Shown here one piece after another: positions 5,831 through 11,544 of a stretch of 11,544 nucleotides of DNA. Position numbers and translations under genes: made by a program. Where the stretch lies: assembly GCA_945949385.1 (NCBI GenBank), contig CAMFEL010000057.1:1-11544 (forward strand), given 5' to 3'. The notes beneath the pieces are model-generated. The model was given only the letters and a program-made list of their open reading frames with translations, was not told the origin of the DNA and searched no databases. This DNA is from an uncultured Clostridia bacterium. Lineage in GTDB: Bacteria > Bacillota > Clostridia > Oscillospirales > CAG-272. Numbering within the stretch: position 1 is the first letter of the stretch; each line of letters begins with the position of its first letter.

Positions 5831-6964
5831 ATGAGTACAGACAGGGAAAAACAAAACGGCTACGACCCCTACGCGGAGCTTAAGGGATATTTTCCCGAGG
5901 AATACGATCTCTCTCCCGATGAACTTGAAAAAGCCATTCGGGAGGAGGAAAACAAGCGAAGGATAGCTCTGGGTATGACCCAGTCTCCCCCTACTTATAC
6001 TGCAAAATTTGCGGTTGTAGCTCCTGCCGCACAGAAGCCGCAGCACATCGACGGAGAAATCAAAGCCGTTAAACCGCAAGCCGCAGAAGTCAAAGCCGCT
6101 GCCTCTCCCGAAGCAGAGCTTGAAACAGGCACCGAAGAAGCGCCGGAAGCGGAAATCGCCGAAGCGGATAGCGTTGAAGCCTTTGCGGGCATTGACAAAG
6201 CGCCTGATCCGGTCGAAGAAGCAGCAGACACCGCCGAAGAAAGCCTCAGCAAAGTACCGTACGCCGAGGATGTTACCGACAATGAGCTTCTTAATAAATA
6301 TCCGTCACTTGACGAGCTTCTCAGCGAGCTTGAAAACAACGGAGAAAGCACCGATAAAGGTACAGGCTCCGCCGACGGCGAAGCCGAAGAGACGGACGGA
6401 CTTCGCAAAAAAGTCAACTGGTTTTTCGATTTTCTCGAAGTGTTTTCCATATGCATGGCATGCATAATCTTAACCTTCGCATTTGTTGCAAGACTTACAA
6501 GGGTCGACGGTCATTCCATGGATGACACGCTGAGCGACGGGCAGTATCTTGTAGTATCGAATCTGTTTTATACCCCCACCCCCGGCGATATAGTGGTGCT
6601 TCAGAACACCTCGCTCAATCAGTCTGTGCTGAAGGAGCCTCTTGTGAAGCGTATTATTGCCGTAGGAGGTCAGACCGTGGATATTGCCCTTGACGGCACC
6701 GTTACCATAACTGAAAAAGACGGCACTTCCTATGAGCCGGATCAGAGCTTTACAAAAGACGAGGAATATAAGGCAGCGCCTACCCACTGCGAAGTACCCG
6801 AGGGATATGTGTTCGTTATGGGAGATAACAGGAACGGATCAACGGACAGCCGTGACTACCGCGTCGGTATCGTAGACGAGCGCTGTATTTTCGGACGCGC
6901 TCTTGTGAGGATTATCCCCGTCGGTGAGTTTACCGTTTTCCATAATCCTTACACTACCGAATAA
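5831..6964 (+). CDS. lepB: Type I signal peptidase with a long acidic N-terminal extension
   Basis: I chose ATG 5831 because GAGGAAA (5818-5824) sits 6 bases upstream; the in-frame ATG 5816 would put no site in front of it. The product is 377 residues, about twice the usual Gram-positive length of 180-200. Residues 1 to about 190 form a hydrophilic extension rich in Glu, Ala and Pro and probably disordered, ending near a YPSLDELLSELE helix-like segment. One membrane segment follows (about 198-220). The catalytic domain has VDGHSMDDTL with Ser229, where the usual Pro of SMxPTL is Asp, then KRIIAVGG with Lys273 as general base, and MGDNRNGSTDSR (box E). The enzyme cleaves signal peptides from exported proteins at the outer face of the membrane; the extension would lie in the cytoplasm. 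The gene begins 1 base after the upstream stop, so translation is probably coupled. Confidence 0.95.
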   Translation: MSTDREKQNGYDPYAELKGYFPEEYDLSPDELEKAIREEENKRRIALGMTQSPPTYTAKFAVVAPAAQKPQHIDGEIKAVKPQAAEVKAAASPEAELETGTEEAPEAEIAEADSVEAFAGIDKAPDPVEEAADTAEESLSKVPYAEDVTDNELLNKYPSLDELLSELENNGESTDKGTGSADGEAEETDGLRKKVNWFFDFLEVFSICMACIILTFAFVARLTRVDGHSMDDTLSDGQYLVVSNLFYTPTPGDIVVLQNTSLNQSVLKEPLVKRIIAVGGQTVDIALDGTVTITEKDGTSYEPDQSFTKDEEYKAAPTHCEVPEGYVFVMGDNRNGSTDSRDYRVGIVDERCIFGRALVRIIPVGEFTVFHNPYTTE

Positions 6965-6978
6965 TTCAGAAAGATTAT

Positions 6979-7062
6979 ATGATTAAACCGAAAAAGCTGA
7001 GACCCGGCAGCAGAGTTGCAATAGTTAGTCTGATACTGATTTATAGGAAGGTAATAATATGA
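6979..7062 (+). pseudogene. N-terminal remnant resembling LD-carboxypeptidase (S66 family)
   Basis: A frame starting at ATG 6979, 14 bases after the lepB stop and preceded by AGAAAG, encodes MIKPKKLRPGSRVAIVS. This matches the characteristic start of S66 LD-carboxypeptidases (KPxxLxPGDxVAIVSP), which trim tetrapeptide stems during murein recycling. After 17 codons (about base 7029) the match stops and base composition turns AT-rich. The frame ends at a TGA overlapping the start of the next gene. No other part of the enzyme occurs in the window. I read it as the stump of an operon gene whose body was replaced. With so few residues the family assignment is suggestive, not certain. Confidence 0.5.
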
Positions 7063-7760
7063 AATGTGCAAATTGTGGTAATACCAATAGCGATAGTTTA
7101 CATGATGAAGGAGATGCTATATATTGCTCAAAATGCTCTCATAGAACAAATAAATTAACAAATAAAGATGATACAGTAATATGTCCAGTGTGCCATTTTC
7201 CTCGAGACAGAAAAGCAATGTACTGTAAATGGTGTAATGACTCTTCTTGGGGAGACTATAGTACAGAAGCAGAAAAAATGAATAGGGAATATCAAAAAAC
7301 AATTACTGATGATAATTTAGCTTTTGGAAAATACAAGAATTATAGTTCTGAAAAAATGGATAATTACAGTGATTACGACTTTCAAGCAGATTATTCTATC
7401 AATGAATCTACTGATTCGACAGCGGAAGATATTGGTAAAGGAATTGGTTTAATTGTAGCTGCTTGTTTGTTTTTAATTGGTATCGGCAAAGGTTTATATG
7501 AAAAAAGAAAGGAAAAGACGCAAAAGAAACATCTGAAAAATGAATGTCAATAAAAGAGATATATTTTTGAAAGAAAGATTATTTAGAAGCAACTAAGAAT
7601 AACGAATATTCATAATATTTTCAATGGGAGTTTATTTACGATTGCTTTTATTGCGTTATTTTATTGGCATAATTGATGAATAAAAGATATGAAAGACAAT
7701 AATAAGTATCAAGAAAGTTTATCAAAAGTTGTAATAAACTGGTTTCCAGGACATATGGCG
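7028..7760. other. AT-rich island between the LdcA-like stump and the ylqF body
   Basis: Base composition falls sharply here: two hand-counted 60-base lines gave 21 and 16 G+C, while flanking operon genes look near or above half. Codon use changes with it (AAA, AAT, TAT and ATA replace the flanks' C/G-ending codons). The island contains the zinc-ribbon gene, 135 non-coding bases (7554-7688) with only a 19-codon frame at 7624, and the first 20 or so codons of ylqF. I see no transposase, terminal inverted repeats or target duplication, so homologous replacement fits better than a mobile element. Confidence 0.6.
7059..7553 (+). CDS. Double zinc-ribbon protein with a C-terminal membrane segment
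   Basis: The 164-residue protein is of unknown function. Two Cys4 sites are clear: C3/C6 with C23/C26, and C42/C45 with C56/C59, each CxxC...CxxC like zinc ribbons. Residues 60-125 are hydrophilic, rich in Asp, Ser, Tyr and Asn, with no recognised domain. Residues 129-147 form one hydrophobic, Gly-rich membrane segment, followed by a strongly basic tail (EKRKEKTQKKHLK), which suggests the tail and probably the ribbons lie near the membrane surface, although the topology is uncertain. The start is supported by AGGAAGG (7045-7051), 7 bases before ATG. The gene is much more AT-rich than its neighbours and interrupts a conserved housekeeping cluster, so it is probably a recent import. It could be a membrane-tethered nucleic-acid or protein binder; nothing in the sequence settles that. 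Confidence 0.85.
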   Translation: MKCANCGNTNSDSLHDEGDAIYCSKCSHRTNKLTNKDDTVICPVCHFPRDRKAMYCKWCNDSSWGDYSTEAEKMNREYQKTITDDNLAFGKYKNYSSEKMDNYSDYDFQADYSINESTDSTAEDIGKGIGLIVAACLFLIGIGKGLYEKRKEKTQKKHLKNECQ

Positions 7761-8588
7761 AAAACAAGGCGGCTGATTTCGGAAAACCTGAAAAATGTTG
7801 ATATTGTTATAGAGCTTCTGGACGCAAGAATACCCCGAAGCTCCGAAAACCCGGAAATAGCCCGCCTTATCGGAGACAAGCCGTCTCTTACCCTGTTCAA
7901 CAAAGCTTCCCTTGCAGACTCCGAAGCAACCCGACGCTGGCAGGAAAGCTACAAAAGCAGCGGTCGGCAGATGCTTGCCGTGGACTGCAAGACAGGTGAA
8001 AACCTTAGCAAAATCGGCACCGAGGTTCGCCGTATACTTTCCCAAAAGATAAAAACATGGGAAGAAAAAGGTATGATAGGACGGCGTGTTCGCGCCATGA
8101 TAGTGGGAATACCCAACGTGGGCAAGTCCTCCCTTGTGAACAGGCTGTCGGGGCAGAAAAAAGCAAAAGTAGAAAACCGCCCGGGAGTCACTCTTGCAAA
8201 ACAGTGGGTGACTACAAATCAGGGCTTTGATCTTTTGGATATGCCCGGCGTGCTGTGGCCGAAGTTTGAGGACAAAATCACAGGCGAAAACCTTGCGGTG
8301 ACCGGCGCTATCAAGGACACCGTGGTGGACACGGAGGAGCTTGGAATGATCCTTGCCGCCCGCCTGTTTGAGCTGTATCCCGACCTGTTCTGCGCGCGCT
8401 ATAAGCTGACTCCCGACGAGGCGGATGGACTTGATCCCTACGACCTGCTGTGCGCAGTGGGCAAAAAGCGAGGATTTTTGGTATCGGGCGGAGACATAAA
8501 CACGGAAAGAACAGCACTTATGCTGCTGGAGGAATTCCGCAGCGCCAAAATCGGCAGAATAACGCTTGAGGTGCCCGACAATGCTTGA
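7689..8588 (+). CDS. ylqF: Ribosome biogenesis GTPase YlqF/RbgA, with an atypical N-terminus
   Basis: The 299-residue circularly permuted GTPase has its motifs in the order G4 (NKAS, 71-74), G5 (near CKTGENL), G1/P-loop GIPNVGKSS (140-148) and G3 DMPG (184-187). A C-terminal helical RNA-binding domain follows. RbgA acts late in 50S subunit assembly. The WFPGHM motif places the catalytic histidine (His9 in Bacillus RbgA) at His22, so the N-terminus is about 13 residues longer than usual (MKDNNKYQESLSK). These extra codons are AT-rich like the preceding island, and no good ribosome binding site precedes ATG 7689, while an in-frame stop lies just upstream at 7677. The rest matches the operon's composition. 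The 5' end is therefore probably a recombinant join. The stop overlaps rnhB by 8 bases. Confidence 0.97.
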   Translation: MKDNNKYQESLSKVVINWFPGHMAKTRRLISENLKNVDIVIELLDARIPRSSENPEIARLIGDKPSLTLFNKASLADSEATRRWQESYKSSGRQMLAVDCKTGENLSKIGTEVRRILSQKIKTWEEKGMIGRRVRAMIVGIPNVGKSSLVNRLSGQKKAKVENRPGVTLAKQWVTTNQGFDLLDMPGVLWPKFEDKITGENLAVTGAIKDTVVDTEELGMILAARLFELYPDLFCARYKLTPDEADGLDPYDLLCAVGKKRGFLVSGGDINTERTALMLLEEFRSAKIGRITLEVPDNA

Positions 8589-9234
8589 CCTTGATTTCGA
8601 AAAGCAGTTTTTGGGCGCCGATATCAAATACGTATGCGGCACGGACGAGGCGGGACGGGGTCCTCTTGCAGGTCCAGTGGTTGCCGCTGCCTGCATACTG
8701 CCCGAGGGACTTGTTATTGACGGACTTGACGACTCAAAAAAGCTGTCTGAGAAAAAGCGTGAGCGTCTTTACGGCGAGATATGCGAAAAAGCTCTTGCCT
8801 GGAGCGTTGCCATGTCAACTCCCGCGGAAATCGACGGAATCAATATTCTTGAAGCTTCCCTGCTGGCTATGCGCCGTGCCATTGACTCACTTTCAATAAA
8901 GCCGGATTTTGTACTTGTTGACGGCAACATTGACAGAGACTTTCAGATACCCGCAAAAGCCGTAATCGGCGGCGACGGTATTTCGCAGTCGATCGCCGCA
9001 GCGTCAATTTTGGCAAAAGTCACGAGAGACAGACTTTGCGCAGAGCTTGACGAAAAATATCCGCAGTACGGCTTTGCCGCTCATAAGGGATACCCGACAA
9101 AAGCGCACAAGCTGGCTGTTTACGAATACGGTCCCTGCCCCGAGCATCGCCGCTCATTTCTGTCGTTTCTTGAAAGAGACCGGGAAAAGCTTCAGACGGC
9201 TCTTGAAGCAAAGCGCGCAAAGGCGCAGGAGTGA
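8581..9234 (+). CDS. rnhB: Ribonuclease HII
   Basis: The 217-residue enzyme removes RNA from RNA-DNA hybrids and cuts at single ribonucleotides misincorporated into DNA. The start at ATG 8581 is chosen because GAGGTG (8568-8573) lies 7 bases upstream; a longer TTG start at 8566 lacks a site. The acidic catalytic set is visible: TDEAGRG (Asp22, Glu23), LVDGN (Asp114) and TRDRL (Asp150). The GISQSIAAASILAKVTRD stretch and the YGFAAHKGYPTKAH region are typical of RNase HII rather than HIII. The length is normal. The start overlaps the ylqF stop by 8 bases, and yraN follows 8 bases after the end, the standard Firmicute order. Confidence 0.98.
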   Translation: MLDLDFEKQFLGADIKYVCGTDEAGRGPLAGPVVAAACILPEGLVIDGLDDSKKLSEKKRERLYGEICEKALAWSVAMSTPAEIDGINILEASLLAMRRAIDSLSIKPDFVLVDGNIDRDFQIPAKAVIGGDGISQSIAAASILAKVTRDRLCAELDEKYPQYGFAAHKGYPTKAHKLAVYEYGPCPEHRRSFLSFLERDREKLQTALEAKRAKAQE

Positions 9235-9242
9235 GTCTCTGT

Positions 9243-9638
9243 ATGGAAGACAAAACCAAACTTTTCGGCAAAATGGGAGAGGACAGTGCCGCCGCTTTTC
9301 TTTGCGGAAAAGGCTTTCACATAATTGAGCGAAACGCAAGAGTGGGTCATCTTGAAATCGACATCGTTGCAGAAAAGGACGGCACGGTGGCGTTTACGGA
9401 GGTAAAAACCCGCAGCGAATACCCCGGCTCCGACAGCCGTTTTTCCCGCCCCTGCTTTGCCGTTACCCGTTCAAAGCAGGAAAAGCTGATTGCCGCGGCA
9501 AGAGAATATATGAGGCGTGACACCTCCCTTTCCGGGCATCCGTTCAGGATAGATATAGTCGAGGTATACATACAACCGAAATGCGATAAATATAAAGTGC
9601 TGAAAATATATCATATGCCGAACTCGGTTCATCCGTAA
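9243..9638 (+). CDS. yraN: YraN family (UPF0102) nuclease-like protein
   Basis: From ATG 9243 the protein has 131 residues, about the family's usual size. AGGAG at 9227-9231 precedes it; the alternative GTG 9231 would overlap that site. The conserved core shows GEDSAAAFL (Glu13), HLEIDIVAEKDG (Glu38, Asp40) and FTEVKTR (Glu53, Lys55), the pattern of the restriction-endonuclease-like fold (E...D...ExK). The exact role is not established; genomic linkage to rnhB suggests nucleic-acid metabolism. The gap to rnhB is 8 bases, and the next gene begins 22 bases after its stop, so it is almost certainly co-transcribed. Confidence 0.93.
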   Translation: MEDKTKLFGKMGEDSAAAFLCGKGFHIIERNARVGHLEIDIVAEKDGTVAFTEVKTRSEYPGSDSRFSRPCFAVTRSKQEKLIAAAREYMRRDTSLSGHPFRIDIVEVYIQPKCDKYKVLKIYHMPNSVHP

Positions 9639-9660
9639 CCGACGCGGCGGGAGGCACTTT

Positions 9661-10581
9661 ATGAAGCTTTTCGATCTGCACTGCGACACGCCCCTCGAGC
9701 TTTTTCTGAAAAAAGAAAAGCTATATAAAAACAGTTTGCACATATCCCTTGAAAAAGCCGAAGAATTTGAGAAATACATACAGTGCGCCGCAATATGGAG
9801 CGATCCGAGGCTTACGGAAGACCAATGCTTTCAGCGGTTTTTCGAAGCGGCGGAATTTTTCAAAGGTGAGCTGTCACGCTGCGGTGTGACGCTTATAAAA
9901 ACAAAAAGGGATCTGAATGACAGTACTCGGCGCGGAGCAATTCTGGCAGTCGAGGGCGCACGGCTTTTGCGCGGAGAGCCTGACGGTATCGCCTCGCTGT
10001 ATAATGAGGGCGTGCGCATTTTGACACTCGTCTGGAAAGGCAGCGACTGGGCGGGTGGTGCATGGGACACAAACGGGCCGCTTTCGCCGCAGGGAGCCGA
10101 GTGCGTTGAAATGTGCCTTGACACAGGCGTAATCCCCGATGTATCTCACGGAAGCCCCGAGCTTATCTCCCGAGTGCTTGACATAGCCGAAAAGCGTGGT
10201 GCTTCTCCCCTTGCAACTCACTCAAACAGCTTTTCGGTTAATCCTCACAGGAGAAACCTCAGTGATGAGCTGTTCAGGCGTATATGCCATATGGGCGGAC
10301 TGTGCGGTATAAATCTGTGTCCCGATCACCTGTGCGGCGGTAATGCCTCCCGGGACGATATACTTCGGCATATTGAGCATTACATAAATCTTGGCGGCGA
10401 GGAAAACATCGCTCTCGGCTGTGACTATGACGGCATTTCCGAAGTACCCGACGGAATTGAAGATATTTCACATCTGCCCCGACTGTATGATGCCGCCGTA
10501 AAGCGCTTCGGCGCAAATAGTGCCGACAGACTTTTTTTCGAAAACGCCAATAAATATATGTTAAATAATCTTCCGGACTGA
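9661..10581 (+). CDS. Membrane dipeptidase (M19 family, renal dipeptidase-like)
   Basis: The 306-residue zinc hydrolase cleaves dipeptides, including those with a D-residue at the C-terminal side. The metal ligands and active-site motifs appear in family order: DLHCDT (His7, Asp9), AVEGA (Glu98 as the bridging carboxylate), DVSHGS (His163), ATHSNS (His187) and GCDYDG (Asp255). There is no signal peptide, so the enzyme should be cytoplasmic. GGGAGG (9649-9654) lies 6 bases before ATG. The length is at the short end of the family, as in other clostridial members. It sits 22 bases after yraN and 22 bases before thrC. Together with the LdcA-like stump upstream it hints at an ancestral link of this train with peptide or murein recycling, which is inference. 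Confidence 0.95.
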   Translation: MKLFDLHCDTPLELFLKKEKLYKNSLHISLEKAEEFEKYIQCAAIWSDPRLTEDQCFQRFFEAAEFFKGELSRCGVTLIKTKRDLNDSTRRGAILAVEGARLLRGEPDGIASLYNEGVRILTLVWKGSDWAGGAWDTNGPLSPQGAECVEMCLDTGVIPDVSHGSPELISRVLDIAEKRGASPLATHSNSFSVNPHRRNLSDELFRRICHMGGLCGINLCPDHLCGGNASRDDILRHIEHYINLGGEENIALGCDYDGISEVPDGIEDISHLPRLYDAAVKRFGANSADRLFFENANKYMLNNLPD

Positions 10582-10603
10582 GTTCCGAGGAAAGGATATA
10601 CAA

Positions 10604-11544
10604 ATGAAATACATCAGCACAAGAGACACGGGAGTCTCCCCCGTCGGCGTCAGCTCCGCCGAGGCTATCAAAAAAGGACTTGCTCCGGACAAGGGTCTTT
10701 ATATGCCTGTCTCGATCCCCAAGGTCGACATTGAATTTATTAAGAGGCTTTGCTCCATGTCCTATGACAGGCGTGCCGCCGAGATACTTTCACTGTTTCT
10801 CGATGATTACGACAGAGACTCTCTTGCAAAGGACTGCAGCGAAGCTTACGGAAGCACGCGCTTTACCGGCGGAGCCGCTCCCCTTAAAGCTGTTGGCGGC
10901 AATATGTACTCCCTTGAACTGTGGCACGGTCCTACCTGCGCATTTAAGGATATGGCCCTGCAGATAATGCCCCGCCTTTTGTCCTCCGCTTTGAAAATGA
11001 CGGGAGAGAGGCGCCGCGCTCATATACTTGTGGCAACCTCAGGCGACACGGGCAAGGCTGCGCTTGAAGGCTACAAGGATGTTGACGGCGTTGATATTAC
11101 CGTATTCTACCCCGTTGACGGCGTTTCCGCAATGCAGAAGCGTCAGATGACCACCCAAACCGGAGACAATGTAAATGTTTGCGCCGTACGCGGCAATTTT
11201 GACGACGCGCAGAACGGTGTAAAAGCCATTTTTGCTGACAGCGCCATGGCAGATGAAGCTGAAAAGCGCGGTTTCTTCTTCTCCAGCGCAAACTCCATTA
11301 ACTGGGGCAGACTGGCTCCCCAGATCGTTTATTATTTCTCCGCCTACTGCGATCTTATGAATAAATATTCATTGGCCGCAGGCGAGCAAATCAACGTATG
11401 CGTCCCCACAGGCAACTTCGGCAATATTTTCGCCGCATATATTGCACGGGAAATGGGGCTTCCCGTTAAGCGTTTTATATGCGCATCCAACTCCAACTGC
11501 GTGCTTACGGACTTTATACGCACGGGAGTATACGACCGAACCAG
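10604..11544 (+). CDS. thrC: Threonine synthase, 3' end cut by the window
   Basis: The frame from ATG 10604 stays open to the window end, giving 313 residues of an expected length near 490. The enzyme converts O-phosphohomoserine to threonine with pyridoxal phosphate. The start MKYISTRD and the KGLAPDKGLYMP segment are typical of the long bacterial ThrC. The cofactor lysine is Lys115 in HGPTCAFKD. ATSGDTGKAA is the phosphate-binding loop, SSANSINWGRLAPQIVYY and VPTGNFGNIFAAYIA are further family signatures, and no key residue is missing in the visible part. Purine-rich GAGG/AAAGGA (10587-10596) precedes the start. There is no leader, T-box or separate promoter in the 22-base gap to the dipeptidase, so it is read from the upstream train. 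Confidence 0.97.
   Translation, partial: MKYISTRDTGVSPVGVSSAEAIKKGLAPDKGLYMPVSIPKVDIEFIKRLCSMSYDRRAAEILSLFLDDYDRDSLAKDCSEAYGSTRFTGGAAPLKAVGGNMYSLELWHGPTCAFKDMALQIMPRLLSSALKMTGERRRAHILVATSGDTGKAALEGYKDVDGVDITVFYPVDGVSAMQKRQMTTQTGDNVNVCAVRGNFDDAQNGVKAIFADSAMADEAEKRGFFFSSANSINWGRLAPQIVYYFSAYCDLMNKYSLAAGEQINVCVPTGNFGNIFAAYIAREMGLPVKRFICASNSNCVLTDFIRTGVYDRT

Noticed and set aside
7028..7688. The AT-rich island as an insertion sequence or transposon
   Set aside because: There is no transposase, no terminal inverted repeats and no target-site duplication at the apparent borders.
7722..8696. A 324-codon open frame on the minus strand over ylqF
   Set aside because: It lies fully opposite a gene with all GTPase motifs, has no recognised domain and no ribosome site, and is a shadow of biased codon use.
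10582..10603. A T-box or threonine attenuator before thrC
   Set aside because: Only 22 bases separate thrC from the dipeptidase gene, enough for a ribosome site but not for a leader RNA.

Overview
The window is chromosomal DNA from a member of the Firmicutes, most likely an anaerobic Clostridia of the Ruminococcaceae/Oscillospiraceae type. The evidence is the moderate GC with consensus sigma-A promoters and AGGAGG-type ribosome binding sites, the conserved Firmicute cluster lepB-ylqF-rnhB-yraN, a superoxide reductase (typical of anaerobes), and an archaeal-type phosphoglycerate mutase homologue. The species cannot be named from sequence alone.

Layout. (1) 1-2066: the 3' part of an MBOAT O-acyltransferase gene followed 8 bases later by a membrane-anchored SGNH-like protein, together a probable cell-envelope O-acylation pair. 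(2) 2106-2373: a probable terminator, a perfect consensus promoter, tRNA-Val(GAC) with encoded CCA, and a strong terminator. (3) 2374-2885: an AT-rich stretch with overlapping back-to-back promoters, an orphan open frame that I cannot identify, and the promoter of the next gene. (4) 2886-3574: a superoxide reductase fused to a C-terminal Bfd-like [2Fe-2S] domain, with its own terminator. (5) 3575-4005: non-coding DNA with T-tracts phased every 10 bases, a diverged direct repeat and a perfect 17-bp inverted repeat. (6) 4006-4437: rpsT on the minus strand with its own promoter and terminator. (7) 4540-11544: a long plus-strand gene train: apgM-like enzyme, signal peptidase I with a long acidic N-terminal extension, a 17-codon remnant resembling LD-carboxypeptidase, a zinc-ribbon membrane protein in an AT-rich island, ylqF (rbgA), rnhB, yraN, an M19 dipeptidase, and threonine synthase cut by the window end.

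How the genes fit together. The long train mixes core housekeeping (ribosome assembly GTPase, RNase HII, protein secretion) with peptide/wall turnover and threonine synthesis. The apgM-like gene at one end belongs to a family proposed to act as homoserine kinase in organisms lacking ThrB, and thrC at the other end would use the product. The train is interrupted at about 7028-7760 by AT-rich DNA. It truncates the LdcA-like reading frame on its left and continues in-frame into the 5' end of ylqF on its right, which looks like a replacement by recombination (or, less interestingly, a chimeric assembly).

I found no CRISPR array, transposase, integrase, phage module, riboswitch or rRNA. The points most worth a second look are the superoxide reductase-[2Fe-2S] fusion, the recombination scar with its Cys4-Cys4 membrane protein, the overlapping divergent promoters at 2442-2493, and the extended signal peptidase.
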